This document shows, in pieces, positions 43,494 to 54,881 of a stretch of DNA of 64,000 nt. This stretch comes from Promicromonospora iranensis (GTDB lineage: Bacteria > Actinomycetota > Actinomycetes > Actinomycetales > Cellulomonadaceae). A model generated the notes under the pieces. It was not told the DNA's origin, did no database searches, and saw only the letters and a list, made by a program, of their open reading frames with translations. Location of the stretch: contig NZ_JAJQMN010000015.1 in NCBI RefSeq assembly GCF_028994775.1, forward strand, positions 1 to 64,000. The letters are read 5' to 3'. The first letter of the stretch is position 1, and every line of letters begins with the position of its first letter. A program made the translations under genes and the position numbers.

Positions 43494-45428
43494 TCACTGG
43501 GCACCACCGAGGCCGACCACGAGCCAGACGACGACGGCGATCACGAGGACGCCACCCGCCATGCCCGCCGCGTACGAGCGGACGTAGCCGCTCTGCGCCT
43601 TCCGGAACACCGCGCCGAACCACGACACGGCCTGGGGCAGGACGCTCCAGCCGCGGTCGACGACGTCACGGTCGCCGACCTGGACCAGGCGGGCCACGCC
43701 GTGTGCGGGCTTGAGCACCAGCGTCTCGTTGGCGGTGTCCTGGTACAGGTCCCGGCGGGCCGCCCGTGTGAGGACGGAGCCGCGCGGCGCCTCCTCCGGC
43801 ACGAGGGCGACCGCGTACATCCGGAACGCCAGGAGCGCCCCGAGCACCACGACCACGAGCGTGGTGGTGATGATCACGGGAACCGGCAGCACCGGCTCGT
43901 GGTGCTCGGCGTGCCCCACCACCGGCTCCAGCCAGGTGACGAACGTGCCGCCGATACCGAGCACGGCACCCAGCGCGGCGGAGCCGACGCCCAGGAACAC
44001 CAGGGGCCACCACATCAGCGGCGAGCTCTCGTGCGGGTGCTGGTTCTCCGTCCAGCGCGGGCGGCGTCCGCCGAACGTCATGAAGAAGAGGCGGGTCATG
44101 TAGAAGGCCGTGATCGCGGCGCCGAGCACCGCCACCGAGCCGAACACCCAGGCCCGCCACGGCTGCCCCTCCACGGGCATGAAGGCTGCCTCGATGATCC
44201 CGTCCTTCGACCAGAAGCCGGAGAACGGCGGGATCCCGAGGATCGCGAGCCAGCCGAGGCCCATGGTGATCCACGTGATCGGCAGGAACCGCGACAGGCC
44301 GCCGAAGCGCCGCATGTCGGTCTGGTCCCCCATCGCGTGCATCACGGAGCCGGCGCCGAGGAACAGCCCCGCCTTGAAGAAGCCGTGCGTGAGCAGGTGG
44401 AAGATCGCGAACGCGTACCCGGCCGGGCCGAGACCCGCCGCGAGCATCATGTAGCCGATCTGGGACATCGTGGAGGCGGCCAGCGCCTTCTTGATGTCAT
44501 CCTTCGCGGTACCGACCACCGCACCGAACAGCAGGGTCACGGCTCCCACGATCACCACGACGAGCTGCGCGGTGGGCGCGGCCTCGAGGATCGGGCCGGA
44601 GCGCACCATGAGGTACACACCGGCGGTGACCATCGTGGCGGCGTGGATCAGCGCGGACACCGGCGTCGGGCCGGCCATCGCGTCACCCAGCCAGGCCTGC
44701 AGCGGGAACTGCGCCGACTTGCCGCAGGCGGCGAGCAGGAGGCAGAGGCCGATCGCGGTGGCGGTGGCCTCGGAGAGCGAGCCGACAGCATCGTCGGACA
44801 GGGTGGTCCCGAAGTCGAGGGCTCCGGTCCCGGCGAACAGCAGCGCCATCGCGGCGATGAGGCCCATGTCGCCGATGCGGTTCATGACGAATGCCTTCTT
44901 CGCCGCCACCGCGTTCTCCCGGGCCGAGGGCCGTCCCGTGTCCCAGAACCCGATGAGCAGGTAGGACGCGAGACCCACACCCTCCCAGCCCACGAAGAGC
45001 AGGAGATAGGAGTCGGCGAGGACCAGCGTCAGCATGGCCGCGACGAACAGGTTCAGGTAGCCGAAGAACCGGCGCCGGTGCGGGTCGTGGTCCATGTAGG
45101 CCACCGAGTACACGTGGATGAGCGTGCCCACGAAGGTCACGAGCATCACGAATGTCAGGGACAGCGGGTCCAGCCGGAGGCCGAGGTCCACGTCCAGGCC
45201 GCCCGCGGACAACCACGTCCACAGGTGGTGGTCGATGGAACGTTCCTCGGCCGGCGTGCCGATCATGCGGAACATCAGGATGAAGCCGATGACCGCGGAG
45301 GCGGCCGAGGCCAGCACCCCGAGCCAGTGGCCCCAGCGGTCGGTGGCCTTGCCACCCAGCAGCAGGATCGCTGCGCCGATCAGCGGAAAGCCGACCAGCC
45401 AGGGGGCGAGTCCGATCACGTCGTTCAC
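43494..45428 (-). CDS. nuoL: NADH-quinone oxidoreductase subunit L
   Basis: A 644-residue distal antiporter-like subunit that starts at GTG. Conserved features are LLLFVGWEGVGLASYLLIGFW (channel Glu), KSAQFPLQAWLGDAMAGPTPVSALIHAATMV (Lys and helix-7/8 signature) and the C-terminal amphipathic plus transmembrane helix that braces the membrane arm. Length is close to the usual 610-650. It lies 11 bp downstream of nuoK. Confidence 0.97.
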   Translation of the reverse strand: MNDVIGLAPWLVGFPLIGAAILLLGGKATDRWGHWLGVLASAASAVIGFILMFRMIGTPAEERSIDHHLWTWLSAGGLDVDLGLRLDPLSLTFVMLVTFVGTLIHVYSVAYMDHDPHRRRFFGYLNLFVAAMLTLVLADSYLLLFVGWEGVGLASYLLIGFWDTGRPSARENAVAAKKAFVMNRIGDMGLIAAMALLFAGTGALDFGTTLSDDAVGSLSEATATAIGLCLLLAACGKSAQFPLQAWLGDAMAGPTPVSALIHAATMVTAGVYLMVRSGPILEAAPTAQLVVVIVGAVTLLFGAVVGTAKDDIKKALAASTMSQIGYMMLAAGLGPAGYAFAIFHLLTHGFFKAGLFLGAGSVMHAMGDQTDMRRFGGLSRFLPITWITMGLGWLAILGIPPFSGFWSKDGIIEAAFMPVEGQPWRAWVFGSVAVLGAAITAFYMTRLFFMTFGGRRPRWTENQHPHESSPLMWWPLVFLGVGSAALGAVLGIGGTFVTWLEPVVGHAEHHEPVLPVPVIITTTLVVVVLGALLAFRMYAVALVPEEAPRGSVLTRAARRDLYQDTANETLVLKPAHGVARLVQVGDRDVVDRGWSVLPQAVSWFGAVFRKAQSGYVRSYAAGMAGGVLVIAVVVWLVVGLGGAQ

Positions 45429-45439
45429 GTCTCTACCCT

Positions 45440-45739
45440 TCAGCCCTTGAGCAGGTTGACGTCGTCGACCGAGGCCGAACGGCGGGTACGGAAGATCGTC
45501 ACGATGATGGCGAGGCCGACGACGACCTCAGCGGCGGCGACGACCATGACGAAGAAGGCGAGCACCTGGCCCGTCAGGTCGCCGTGCAGCCTGGCGAAGG
45601 TGACGAAGGCGAGGTTGGTCGCGTTGAGCATGAGTTCCACGCCCATGAACACGACGATCGCGTTGCGGCGCAGCAGCACGGTCGTCGCACCGATGGCGAA
45701 GAGCACGGCGGCCAGGACCACGTAGTTGGTGATGTCCAT
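45440..45739 (-). CDS. nuoK: NADH-quinone oxidoreductase subunit K
   Basis: A 99-residue subunit with three membrane helices ([22 protein letters not shown]...). The proton-channel Glu residues are in [17 protein letters not shown] and [14 protein letters not shown]. Its ATG shares one base with the nuoJ stop (TGATG) and has GAGAGGG upstream. Its length matches the family. Confidence 0.97.
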   Translation of the reverse strand: MDITNYVVLAAVLFAIGATTVLLRRNAIVVFMGVELMLNATNLAFVTFARLHGDLTGQVLAFFVMVVAAAEVVVGLAIIVTIFRTRRSASVDDVNLLKG

Positions 45740-46584
45740 CAGGCGTCCCTCTCCGACTCGGTGGTCGCGCTCGCCGTCGTCCCGCGGGTCGAGCCGGTCT
45801 TCTCGCGGGCCGTGCTCGTCGAGACGACCACCGCGGGGCCGTGCGGCGCGGGCCGCTCCTGCCCGCGGATACGCAGCACGCGCGACACGGACTGCGGTAC
45901 CTGCTCGCCGTCCGGGCCGAGCGCCGGCGTGTCCATCGCGTTGGACCGGGCGTAGACGCCGGGCGACGGGAGCGGGGTGAGGATGACACCGTCGGGCAGT
46001 GCCTTGATGCGCGCCTCGGCCACCGACTCCTGCGTCTTCCTCGGCGTGAGCCGGCGCCGGTGCGTCAGCACCAGCGCGCCGACCGCCGCCGTCACGAGCA
46101 GCACGCCGACGGCCTCCATGGCCAGCACGTAGTCGCCGAACAGCACGCGGGCCAGGGCCTGTGGGTTGGCGACACCACCGGGGTCCCCGCCCTCCAGGCC
46201 GCGGGCCGGCGGGAATGCGGCATTCGCCACCACGCCACCGAGGACCGCCGCGAGGCCGATGCCGATGAGCAGGCCGATCCAGCGCTGCCCCCGGATGGTC
46301 TCGGTGAGCGAGTCCGACGCGTCGACGCCGACGAGCATCAGCACGAACAGGAACAGCATCATCACCGCGCCCGTGTACACCACGACCTGGACGACGCCGA
46401 GGAACGGCGCCTCCTGCGCGATGTACAGGATCGCCATGCTGACCATGACGAACACGAGGCACATTGCCGCGTGCACGGCCCGCTTGACGAACAGCAGGCC
46501 CAGTGCGGCGAGAACCATGAGCGGGGCGATCACCCAGAACAGGACGGTCTCGCCGCCCGAGATCTCGAGGCCGGTGGGGGTCAC
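45739..46584 (-). CDS. nuoJ: NADH-quinone oxidoreductase subunit J
   Basis: A 281-residue subunit with five membrane helices in the first 190 residues ([42 protein letters not shown]). It continues with a 90-residue hydrophilic tail ([15 protein letters not shown]...) that E. coli NuoJ lacks. Such tails are common in actinobacterial nuo subunits. The GTG start overlaps the nuoI stop (GTGA). Confidence 0.96.
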   Translation of the reverse strand: MTPTGLEISGGETVLFWVIAPLMVLAALGLLFVKRAVHAAMCLVFVMVSMAILYIAQEAPFLGVVQVVVYTGAVMMLFLFVLMLVGVDASDSLTETIRGQRWIGLLIGIGLAAVLGGVVANAAFPPARGLEGGDPGGVANPQALARVLFGDYVLAMEAVGVLLVTAAVGALVLTHRRRLTPRKTQESVAEARIKALPDGVILTPLPSPGVYARSNAMDTPALGPDGEQVPQSVSRVLRIRGQERPAPHGPAVVVSTSTAREKTGSTRGTTASATTESERDA

Positions 46585-47471
46585 GCGTTCACCTCCGTGC
46601 CACGGGACCCACCGGTGAGGTGGGCGCCGGTGTGCGCGCCCGATGCGTCGATGGTCTCGGCGGGGTCGACTCCGGCGTCGGACCGCACGGAACCGACGGC
46701 CGCCGCACCGGCGGACTTCTCGGCCGCGCCGGGGCCCTCGTCCGGGCGCAGCTCGTGCTGCCTCTGCGTGGGCGCCGGGGCCTTGCCCGAGACCACTGCC
46801 TCGGCGGCGTCCAGCGTCGGGTCGTCCGGCCGCTGCTCGCGGACCCAGTCGACCTGCGCCGCCGTCGGGCCCAGCACGTCACCGCTGTAGTAGTCGGTGT
46901 CCGTGGTGCCCTCGACCATCGGGTGGGGCGCGGCCAGCATGCCCTCGGAGAGCGGGGCCAGGAGGTCCTGCTTCTCGTAGATCATGCCGGCGCGCGTCTT
47001 GCCGGCCAGCTCGAAGTCGTTGGTCATGGTCAGCGCACGCGTGGGGCAGGCCTCGATGCACAGCCCGCAGAAGATGCAGCGCAGATAGTTGATCTGATAG
47101 ACGGAGCCGTACCGCTCGCCGGGGCTCATGTGGGCCCCGTGGGAGTCGTCCGCGTTCACGTCCAGGCCTGCGTTCTGCGGCAGGGCCGCGTTGGACGCGC
47201 CCTCGACGTAGATCGCGTCCGCCGGGCACGCCCAGGCGCACAGCTCGCAGCCGATGCACTTCTCCAGCCCGTCGGCGTACCGGTTGAGCTGGTGGCGCCC
47301 GTGGAAGCGGCGCTGGGTAGGCACCTTCTCGCGCGGGTACTGCTCCGTGACCGTGGGCTTGAACATCGACGACAGCGTCACGCCGAAGCCCGCGACGGGG
47401 GCGAACATCTCCCCGATGGGCCCCGGCTGGGGCCGTAGGGGCTGGTACTCACTCGCCTGACGCTCACTCAC
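46581..47471 (-). CDS. nuoI: NADH-quinone oxidoreductase subunit I
   Basis: A 296-residue peripheral-arm subunit that carries clusters N6a and N6b. Two 4Fe-4S motifs, [12 protein letters not shown] (about 72-83) and [12 protein letters not shown] (about 131-142), are intact. After about residue 195 there is an Ala/Gly/Pro-rich tail of about 100 residues, absent from the roughly 180-residue E. coli protein. The GTG start lies inside the end of nuoH (8-base overlap). Confidence 0.96.
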   Translation of the reverse strand: MSERQASEYQPLRPQPGPIGEMFAPVAGFGVTLSSMFKPTVTEQYPREKVPTQRRFHGRHQLNRYADGLEKCIGCELCAWACPADAIYVEGASNAALPQNAGLDVNADDSHGAHMSPGERYGSVYQINYLRCIFCGLCIEACPTRALTMTNDFELAGKTRAGMIYEKQDLLAPLSEGMLAAPHPMVEGTTDTDYYSGDVLGPTAAQVDWVREQRPDDPTLDAAEAVVSGKAPAPTQRQHELRPDEGPGAAEKSAGAAAVGSVRSDAGVDPAETIDASGAHTGAHLTGGSRGTEVNA

Positions 47472-48762
47472 CGTGGACCTCCTTTCCGAACCGCTTGGAC
47501 GGGGGCAGCTTCTCGCCGGGCAGCGGCGGCACCGGGAACCCGCCGGCGAAGGCGTCGACGGGCTCCTTGTCGGCGTCCGCGCCCGGTGGCGCTTCCTTCT
47601 TCTCGGGCCAGAACCACATGATCGCTATGAAGACGATGGCGCCCCCGACGATCCATGGGATGAAGTCCAGGAAGGTGACGCCCTGGATGCGCTGCAGCCA
47701 CTGCACGACGGCGAGGACGACGACCCAGCCGAGCGCGACCGGGATGAGGACCTTCCAGCCGAACACCATGAACTGGTCGTAGCGCAGGCGCAGCAGCGTG
47801 CCGCGCACCCACACGAAGAAGAACATGACTCCCCAGAGCTTCACGAGGAACCAGAGGATGGGCAGCCAGCCCTCGTTGAGGGCGCCGCCGAGGAACCCGT
47901 CGGGCACCGGCGCCCGCCAGCCGCCCAGGAAGAGCGTGACGGCGACGGCGGAGACGTTGAGCATGTTGATGTACTCGGCCAGGAAGAACCAGGCGAACTT
48001 CATCGACGAGTACTCGGTCATGTAGCCGGAGACGAGCTCGCCCTCGGCCTCGGGCAGGTCGAACGGCAGACGGTTGGTCTCGCCGATCATCGAGATCACG
48101 TAGATCACGAACGCGGGAGCGAGCGGGATGAACCACCAGATCTGCGTCTGGCTGTCCACGATCTGCGACGTCGACATCGACCCCGCCATGATGAACACGC
48201 TCACCAGCGACAGGCCCATCGCGAGCTCGTAGCTGATCACCTGAGCCGTCGAGCGCACGGAGCCGAGCAGCGGGTAGGTGGAGCCGGAGGCCCACCCGCC
48301 CAGCACGATCCCGTAGACGCCGAGCGACGCCGCGGCCAGCACGTACAGGATCGCGACCGGGAAGTCGGTGAGCTGCGCCGGCGTCGTCCAGTCCGTCCAC
48401 GGGAACGGCAGGCTCGGACCGAACGGGATGACGGCGAACACGAGCAGCGAGCAGAACACCGAGATCATCGGTGCCAGCAGGTACACGAACCGGTCGGCCC
48501 GCGTGACCGTCAGGTCCTCCTTGAGCAGGAGCTTCATGGCGTCCGCGAGCGACTGCAGCAGGCCGAACGGCCCGTGCCAGTTGGGGCCGGGGCGCACCTG
48601 CATGCGTGCGACGACCTTGCGCTCGAACCAGATCGCGAAGAGCACGCTGGTCAGGAGGAACACCACGATCAGCACGGCCTTCACGATGGAGGCCCAGATG
48701 GTCTCCTGCGAGAAGTCGGCGGTCACGCCGGGTGCGGCCGCGGCCAGGATCACCGGGTTCAT
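47464..48762 (-). CDS. nuoH: NADH-quinone oxidoreductase subunit H
   Basis: A 432-residue membrane subunit at the quinone cavity with eight helices. Conserved loops include [21 protein letters not shown] and [29 protein letters not shown], whose acidic residues line the quinone/E-channel. The start [10 protein letters not shown] was chosen by the ATGA overlap with nuoG. The C-terminal 60 residues are a charged tail ([16 protein letters not shown]...). Confidence 0.97.
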   Translation of the reverse strand: MNPVILAAAAPGVTADFSQETIWASIVKAVLIVVFLLTSVLFAIWFERKVVARMQVRPGPNWHGPFGLLQSLADAMKLLLKEDLTVTRADRFVYLLAPMISVFCSLLVFAVIPFGPSLPFPWTDWTTPAQLTDFPVAILYVLAAASLGVYGIVLGGWASGSTYPLLGSVRSTAQVISYELAMGLSLVSVFIMAGSMSTSQIVDSQTQIWWFIPLAPAFVIYVISMIGETNRLPFDLPEAEGELVSGYMTEYSSMKFAWFFLAEYINMLNVSAVAVTLFLGGWRAPVPDGFLGGALNEGWLPILWFLVKLWGVMFFFVWVRGTLLRLRYDQFMVFGWKVLIPVALGWVVVLAVVQWLQRIQGVTFLDFIPWIVGGAIVFIAIMWFWPEKKEAPPGADADKEPVDAFAGGFPVPPLPGEKLPPSKRFGKEVHGE

Positions 48763-51359
48763 CGAGCGTTTCCTTCCGTGCGTTCGGCCACCGTGACGGT
48801 GACGAGGTCGCCGGCCGCCGCGCCGAGCGTGTCGTGCACGCGGCAGCCCGCGCTGTTGAGCGGCAGCCACACCACGCCGTCGACCATGTCGTCGGTGATC
48901 ACGGCGGGCGCCTCGATGGCACCGCGCTGCGTGCTGACGGCGACGCGGTCGCCGTCGGCCGCACCGAAGCCGGCCGCCGTGGCGGCGGACATGCGGACCA
49001 CCGGCCGCTTCGCCGTGCCGGCGAGGAACTGCTCGCCGTCCTGGCCGCGCCCCGCGTCGAGCTGGAGCCGCCAGGTGGCGAGCACCGCCTGCCCCGGACC
49101 GATGGTGGGCGGCTCGGCCGGTGCGCCGGCCTCGACCGTCAGCCGGTCACCGGTCCAGGCGTTGCGCTGCGTCATGGCGATGGAGAGGTGCGCCTCGGTC
49201 GGCGACGCCGCCTGCAGGTCGACGTCGAAGTGCTGGGCCAGCACGTGCAGCACGCGGTGGTCGGGCAGTGCGCTCGACTCGAGCGCGGCGCCGAAGGACC
49301 GCACGCGGCCCTCCCAGTTCCAGTACGAGCCGGCACGCTCCACGGGCGGCGCGACGGGCAGCACGACGTCGGCCCGCTCGGTCACCTCGGAGGCACGTAC
49401 CTCGAGGCTCACCACGAAGCCCGCCGCGTCGAGCGCCGCACGGGCAGCGGCCGGGTCGGGCAGGTCGGCGAGCTCGACGCCACCGACGATCGCGCCGCCC
49501 AGCGTGCCGTCCGCCAGCGCCGCGAGGATGCCTGCGGTGTCGCGGCCCGGGGTCTCCGGGACCTCGGCGCCCCAGGCCTGGGCGATCTCGGCGCGTGCGG
49601 CGGGGTCCGCCACCGGGCGGCCGCCCGGCAGCAGCCCGGGCAGCAGGCCCGCCTCGACGCCGCCGCGCTCACCCGCACGGCGCGGGATCCACGCGAGACG
49701 TGCGCCCGTCGCCTCCGCGAGGCCGAGGGCTGCCGCGTACGCACCGGGCGACCCGGCGAGGCGCTCGCCCACGAGGATCACGGCGCCCGGCTGGGCCAGG
49801 GCGCTGGTGTCGATGTCCGACGTCGGTGCGTCCGCCGGGGACAGACCGCCGCGAAGGGTGGTGGTCAGGCTGGTCAGCCACTCGGCCTCGGTCCCGGGCG
49901 CGGCCGGCAGCAACGTGCCGTTCATGCGGGTCAGGCCCCGCGTCGCGTAGGGGGCCACCGCGAAGACCTTCGTCCCGCCAGTCCTGCCACCCGCCCCGCC
50001 ACCCAGGGCGCCCTTGCGCAGCCGCAGGAACGTGATGCCCGCCTCCTCCTCGGCCTCCAGGCCGACGAGCAGCACCGCGGGCGCCTGCTCGAGGTCGCCG
50101 AACGTCACGCCGACGCCCGAACCGGCCACCACGTGGGCCAGGAACTCGGCCTCCTCCGCGGAGTGCACGCGAGACCGCTGGTCGACGTCGTTGGTACCCA
50201 GCGCCGTACGGGCGAAGCGGGACCAGGCGAAGGCGTCCTCGGCGGTGAGCCGACCGCCGGGCAGCACGCCGACGCCGCCGGCCTGCCGGGCCTGCGTCAG
50301 GCCGGCCGCCGCGATCTCCAGCGCCTCGACCCAGGAGGCCGGGCGGAGCTCGCCGTTCTCCCGGACCAGCGGCGTGGTGATGCGGTCCGCCGCGGACTGC
50401 CAGGTGAAGGCGAAGCGGTCCTTGTCGGTGATCCACTCCTCGTTGACCACCGGGTCCTCGCCCGACAGCCGGCGCAGCACCTGGCCGCGGCGGTGGTCGA
50501 TGCGGATCGCGGAGCCGCAGGAGTCGTGCTCGGCGATGCTCTCGGTGCTGACCAGGTCGAACGGCCGCGAGCGGAACCGGTAACCCGCGCCCGTGAGCGC
50601 ACCCACCGGGCAGATCTGCACGGTGTTGCCGGAGTAGTAGGACGAGAACGGCCGGCCGGAGGTGTCGTTCGTGGCCTCACCGACCGGGCGGTCCACCGGG
50701 CCGACGGGCTCGCCCGCGAACCCGAGCACACCCTCGTCGAACCGGCCGATCTGCTGGTGCGCGCCGCGGTCCTGCAGCGCGATGAACGCGTCCCCGGCGA
50801 TCTCCTCGCTGAACCGCGTGCAGCGCTGGCACAGCACGCAGCGCTCACGGTCGAGCAGGATCTGCGTGGAGAGCGCGATCGGCTTGGGGAACGTCCGCTT
50901 GACGTCGGTGAACCGCGAGTCCGCGCGGCCGTTCGACATCGCCTGGTTCTGCAGCGGGCACTCGCCACCCTTGTCGCACACCGGGCAGTCCAGCGGGTGG
51001 TTCATGAGCAGCAGCTCCATGACCCCCTGCTGCGCCTTGTCGGCGACCGCGGAGGTGTGCTGCGTCTTGACGATCATGCCGGGCGCGACGGTCATCGTGC
51101 AGGACGCCTGCGGCTTCGGCATGGGCCGGACGTTGCCCTCCCGGTCCGGCATGGACACCTCGACGAGGCACTGCCGGCAGGCGCCGGCGGGCGCCAGGAG
51201 CGGGTGGTCGCAGAACCGCGGGATCTGGATCCCCGCCTGCTCGGCGGCCCGGATGATCAGCGTGCCCTTGGGGACGCTGACCTCCGTGCCGTCGATCGTG
51301 AAGGTGACCAGCTCGACCGGCGCGGCCTCGCTGGTGGGGTTGTTCGTGGTGACGGTCAT
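48759..51359 (-). CDS. nuoG: NADH-quinone oxidoreductase subunit G
   Basis: An 866-residue iron-sulfur subunit. N-terminal Cys sets bind N1b ([16 protein letters not shown]...C, about 49-87), N5 ([15 protein letters not shown], about 122) and N4 (CVLCQRC...ICPVGAL, about 170-250). The C-terminal molybdopterin-oxidoreductase-like part follows. At about 280, where enzymes with an extra N7 cluster have CxxCxxxC, this protein has [11 protein letters not shown], with a single Cys, so N7 should be absent. The start shares one base with the nuoF stop. Confidence 0.97.
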   Translation of the reverse strand: MTVTTNNPTSEAAPVELVTFTIDGTEVSVPKGTLIIRAAEQAGIQIPRFCDHPLLAPAGACRQCLVEVSMPDREGNVRPMPKPQASCTMTVAPGMIVKTQHTSAVADKAQQGVMELLLMNHPLDCPVCDKGGECPLQNQAMSNGRADSRFTDVKRTFPKPIALSTQILLDRERCVLCQRCTRFSEEIAGDAFIALQDRGAHQQIGRFDEGVLGFAGEPVGPVDRPVGEATNDTSGRPFSSYYSGNTVQICPVGALTGAGYRFRSRPFDLVSTESIAEHDSCGSAIRIDHRRGQVLRRLSGEDPVVNEEWITDKDRFAFTWQSAADRITTPLVRENGELRPASWVEALEIAAAGLTQARQAGGVGVLPGGRLTAEDAFAWSRFARTALGTNDVDQRSRVHSAEEAEFLAHVVAGSGVGVTFGDLEQAPAVLLVGLEAEEEAGITFLRLRKGALGGGAGGRTGGTKVFAVAPYATRGLTRMNGTLLPAAPGTEAEWLTSLTTTLRGGLSPADAPTSDIDTSALAQPGAVILVGERLAGSPGAYAAALGLAEATGARLAWIPRRAGERGGVEAGLLPGLLPGGRPVADPAARAEIAQAWGAEVPETPGRDTAGILAALADGTLGGAIVGGVELADLPDPAAARAALDAAGFVVSLEVRASEVTERADVVLPVAPPVERAGSYWNWEGRVRSFGAALESSALPDHRVLHVLAQHFDVDLQAASPTEAHLSIAMTQRNAWTGDRLTVEAGAPAEPPTIGPGQAVLATWRLQLDAGRGQDGEQFLAGTAKRPVVRMSAATAAGFGAADGDRVAVSTQRGAIEAPAVITDDMVDGVVWLPLNSAGCRVHDTLGAAAGDLVTVTVAERTEGNAR

Positions 51360-52702
51360 CAGTGACCTCCCGCGCCGGCGCCCGCGAGGGCACCCGGAGT
51401 CCGTGTCTTGGGGGTGTACGCGAAGAGTGCCGACGCGCTCGGGTCGAACGGGCAGCCGTGGCCGTCGATGTGCGCCTGGTACTCCTCGCGGAACAGCTGG
51501 ACGCTGGAGGTGATCGGCGAGGTGGCGCCGTCACCCAGGGCGCAGAACGCTCGGCCGAGGATGTTGTCGCACAGGTCGAGCAGCAGGTCGAGATCGCTGT
51601 CCTGCCCCTCGCCGGCCTCGATGCGGTGCAGCACCTGCTTGAGCCAGTAGGTGCCCTCGCGGCACGGTGTGCACTTGCCGCACGACTCGTGCGCGTAGAA
51701 GTCGGTCCAGCGCGACACCGCACGGACGACGCACACCGTCTCGTCGAAGATCTGCAGCGCGCGCGTGCCGAGCATCGACCCGGCAGCGCCGACGGACTCG
51801 TAGTCGAGCGGGACGTCGAGGTGCTCGGCCGTGAAGATCGGCGTCGACGAACCGCCCGGGGTCCAGAACTTCAGCTCGTGCCCCTGGCGGACGCCGCCGG
51901 CCAGGTCGAGCAGCTCGCGCAGCGTGATGCCGAGCGGCGCCTCGTACTGGCCGGGCCGTGTCACGTGGCCCGACAGCGAGAACAGGCCGTGGCCCTGCGA
52001 CTTCTCGGTGCCCATCGAGGAGAACCAGTCGGCGCCCTTGGCGACGATCGCGGGGACCGAGGCGATGGACTCCACGTTGTTCACGACGGTCGGCCGCGCG
52101 TACAGGCCGGCGACGGCCGGGAACGGCGGCTTGAGCCGCGGCTGGCCCCGCAGGCCCTCGAGCGAGTCGAGCAGCGCCGTCTCCTCACCGCAGATGTAGG
52201 CGCCGGCCCCGGCATGCACCGTGACGTCGAGGTTGTAGCCCGAGCCCAGGATGTTCTTGCCCAGGTAGCCCGCCTTGTACGCCTCCTCGACGGCGTTCAG
52301 CAGCCGGCGGTAGACGTGCAGCACCTCGCCGCGCACGTAGATGAACGCGTGGTCGCAGCCGATCGCGTAGCTCGTGATCGCCACGCCCTCGATCAGGTGC
52401 TGCGGGCTGGCGAGCATGAGCGGGATGTCCTTGCAGGTACCCGGCTCGGACTCGTCGGCGTTGACGACGAGGTAGCGCGGGCCGCCGTCGGGCGGAGGCA
52501 GGAAGCCCCACTTCATGCCCGTGGGGAAGCCTGCGCCGCCGCGGCCGCGGAGGCCGGAGTCCTTCACGGCCTGCACGAGGTCGGCGGGCTCCGTCTTCAG
52601 CGCCTTCTTGAGGCCTGCGTAGCCGCCGGCGCGCTCATAGGTCGCCAGGCGCCACGAGCGGTCCTTGTCCCACGTGTCGGTGAGAACCGGTGTGAGGGTC
52701 AC
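51359..52702 (-). CDS. nuoF: NADH-quinone oxidoreductase subunit F
   Basis: A 447-residue NADH-binding subunit that starts at a GTG overlapping the nuoE stop (GTGA). NADH/FMN motifs are [16 protein letters not shown] (about 50-65) and [19 protein letters not shown] (about 165-183). The N3 cluster ligands are in [13 protein letters not shown] and a later Cys in FCALGDGA. It accepts electrons from NADH via FMN. Confidence 0.97.
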   Translation of the reverse strand: MTLTPVLTDTWDKDRSWRLATYERAGGYAGLKKALKTEPADLVQAVKDSGLRGRGGAGFPTGMKWGFLPPPDGGPRYLVVNADESEPGTCKDIPLMLASPQHLIEGVAITSYAIGCDHAFIYVRGEVLHVYRRLLNAVEEAYKAGYLGKNILGSGYNLDVTVHAGAGAYICGEETALLDSLEGLRGQPRLKPPFPAVAGLYARPTVVNNVESIASVPAIVAKGADWFSSMGTEKSQGHGLFSLSGHVTRPGQYEAPLGITLRELLDLAGGVRQGHELKFWTPGGSSTPIFTAEHLDVPLDYESVGAAGSMLGTRALQIFDETVCVVRAVSRWTDFYAHESCGKCTPCREGTYWLKQVLHRIEAGEGQDSDLDLLLDLCDNILGRAFCALGDGATSPITSSVQLFREEYQAHIDGHGCPFDPSASALFAYTPKTRTPGALAGAGAGGH

Positions 52703-53517
52703 TTCGCGTCCTCTCCGGGCTTCTTGTCCTTGCCGACCTGGGTGTCCGACGGCGTGGTGGGCCGGCGCTCCGCGCTCGACCCGGGCTCGCCCGTGATGGT
52801 CTCGCCCCGCCGGTCGGGCTCGGAGTCCGGACCGTCCGGCGCCGTCCAGCCGCGTTCGCGGGCGATCCGCAGGCCGGCGAGCGTCGGCTCGCCCGTGCCG
52901 GCGTCCTCGTCGGCGCGGCCGTCGTTGAACCCGGCCAGGACCCGGCTCATCTGCTTGAACGAGCACACCGACGCGGCTCCGCGCGTCGGGGCGACGTCCT
53001 CGCCGAGGCGCAGCTTGTCCGCGAGCGCCGTCGCCGTCTCGGGCGTCTGGTTGTCGAAGAACTCCCAGTTGACCATCACGACGGGCGCGTAGTCGCAGGC
53101 GGCGTTGCACTCGACGCGCTCGAGGGTGATCGCGCCGTCGTCGGTCGTCTCGTCGTGCCCGACACCGAGGTGCTCGCTCAGCTCGTCGAAGATCGCGTCG
53201 CCGCCCATCACCGCGCACAGCGTGTTCGTGCACACGCCGACGGTGTAGGTGCCGTTGGGGTGGCGCTTGTACTGGGTGTAGAAGGTGGCGACCGCCGAGA
53301 CCTCCGCGGCGGTGATGCCGAGCATCTCGGCGCAGAACAGGATGCCGTCCCGGCTCACGTAGCCGTCGATCGACTGCACGAGGTGCAGCATCGGCAGCAG
53401 GCCGGACCGCGGGTTCGGGTAGCGCTCCATGATCGCCGTGGCGTCGGCGGTCAGCGCGGCCAGGGTGTCCGCGTCGTAGCGGGTCCTCGTCGCGGTCTCT
53501 ACCGGATCTGCGGTCAT
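52699..53517 (-). CDS. nuoE: NADH-quinone oxidoreductase subunit E
   Basis: A 272-residue thioredoxin-fold subunit with the N1a 2Fe-2S ligands CTNTLC (about 96-101) and CNAAC (about 138-142). The core ends near residue 175. A further 95-residue hydrophilic tail (RKK/Asp/Glu/Pro-rich, ending KKPGEDAK) is not found in E. coli NuoE. It overlaps both nuoD and nuoF by 4 bases. Confidence 0.96.
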   Translation of the reverse strand: MTADPVETATRTRYDADTLAALTADATAIMERYPNPRSGLLPMLHLVQSIDGYVSRDGILFCAEMLGITAAEVSAVATFYTQYKRHPNGTYTVGVCTNTLCAVMGGDAIFDELSEHLGVGHDETTDDGAITLERVECNAACDYAPVVMVNWEFFDNQTPETATALADKLRLGEDVAPTRGAASVCSFKQMSRVLAGFNDGRADEDAGTGEPTLAGLRIARERGWTAPDGPDSEPDRRGETITGEPGSSAERRPTTPSDTQVGKDKKPGEDAK

Positions 53518-54881
53518 CGGTCCACACCTCCCAGCACGGGGTCCAGCGACGCGACGGCGACGACGACGTCGGCCACCTGGCCGCCCTCGCACATCACGGA
53601 CACGCCCTGGAGGTTGTTGAACGAGGGGTCGCGGAAGTGCGCGCGGTAGGGGCGGGTGCCGCCGTCGGACACGACGTGCACGCCCAGTTCCCCCCGCGGG
53701 TGCTCCACGGTCTGCCAGGCCTGGCCGACGGGGACGCGGAAGCCCTCGGTGACCAGCTTGAAGTGGTGGATCAGGGCCTCCATGGAGGTGCCCATGATCT
53801 TCTTGATGTGCTCCAGCGAGTTGCCCTGGCCGTCGCCGCCGACCGCGAGCTGAGCCGGCCAGGCGATCTTCTTGTCGGCCACCATGACCGGCTCGCCCTC
53901 GGTGCGGTCGAGCCGCTCCAGGGTCTGCTCGACGATCTTGAGGGACTGGTAGCACTCCTCGACGCGGAGCACCACGCGGTCGTAGCAGTCGGCGCCCTTC
54001 GAGGTGGGCACGTCGAAGTCGTACGTCTCGTAACCGCAGTACGGGTTGTCCTTGCGGACGTCGTACGGCAGGCCGGTGGAACGCAGCACCGGGCCGGTCA
54101 CCGCGAGCGCCATGCACCCGGAGAGGTTGAGCACGCCGACCCCGGTCAGGCGCGCCTTGAAGATCGGGTTGGCGAGCATGAGGTCGCTCAGCTGCTTGAG
54201 GTAGCCGCGCACGTTCTTGAGCGCCGCGCGGGCCTGCGTGGTGAACCCTTCGGGCACGTCGATGGCGACGCCGCCGGGCCGGATGTACGCGTGGTTCATG
54301 CGCAGGCCGGTCACTGCCTCGAAGAGACGCAGGATCTCCTCACGAGCGGTGAACCCGACGGTCATCACGGTGGTGGCGCCCATCTCGTTGCCGCCGGTGC
54401 CGAGGCAGACCAGGTGGGAGGCGATCCGGTTGAGCTCCATCATCAGGACCCGGATCACGGAGGCACGCTCGGGCACGTCGTCGGTGACGCCGAGGAGCTT
54501 CTCCACCGCGAGGCAGTACGCGGCCTCCTGGAACAGGGGCGCCACGTAGTCCATGCGGGTGCAGAACGTGGTGCCCTGCGTCCACGTCCGGAACTCCATG
54601 TTCTTCTCGATGCCCGTGTGCAGGTAGCCGATGCCGGCGCGGGCCTCGGTGACGGTCTCGCCGTCGATCTCCAGCATCAAGCGCAGCACGCCGTGCGTGG
54701 ACGGGTGCTGCGGACCCATGTTGACGACGATCCGCTCCTCGCCGATCGCCTCGCGCGCGATGTCGTCCCAGTCGCCGTCGCCGTACGCCTCGAAGGCGCG
54801 CACCGTGGACGCCATGTCCTCGTTCCCGGCGGGCCTGGTCGCATGCGGTGCGTGCGGCCGGTGGTCTGTCGGAGCGCTCAT
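53514..54881 (-). CDS. nuoD: NADH-quinone oxidoreductase subunit D
   Basis: A 455-residue 49-kDa-type subunit that forms the quinone site with NuoB. The quinone-site loop [14 protein letters not shown] carries the conserved His. Further family segments are [32 protein letters not shown] and the C-terminal DPVLGGVDR. The N-terminus has about 40 extra residues. It overlaps nuoC and nuoE by ATGA. Confidence 0.97.
   Translation of the reverse strand: MSAPTDHRPHAPHATRPAGNEDMASTVRAFEAYGDGDWDDIAREAIGEERIVVNMGPQHPSTHGVLRLMLEIDGETVTEARAGIGYLHTGIEKNMEFRTWTQGTTFCTRMDYVAPLFQEAAYCLAVEKLLGVTDDVPERASVIRVLMMELNRIASHLVCLGTGGNEMGATTVMTVGFTAREEILRLFEAVTGLRMNHAYIRPGGVAIDVPEGFTTQARAALKNVRGYLKQLSDLMLANPIFKARLTGVGVLNLSGCMALAVTGPVLRSTGLPYDVRKDNPYCGYETYDFDVPTSKGADCYDRVVLRVEECYQSLKIVEQTLERLDRTEGEPVMVADKKIAWPAQLAVGGDGQGNSLEHIKKIMGTSMEALIHHFKLVTEGFRVPVGQAWQTVEHPRGELGVHVVSDGGTRPYRAHFRDPSFNNLQGVSVMCEGGQVADVVVAVASLDPVLGGVDR

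Noticed and set aside
45740-46462. Extension of nuoK upstream to 340 residues
   Set aside because: The added part is Arg-rich shadow of nuoJ. NuoK is about 100 residues in all bacteria, and the ATG at 45739 gives exactly that.
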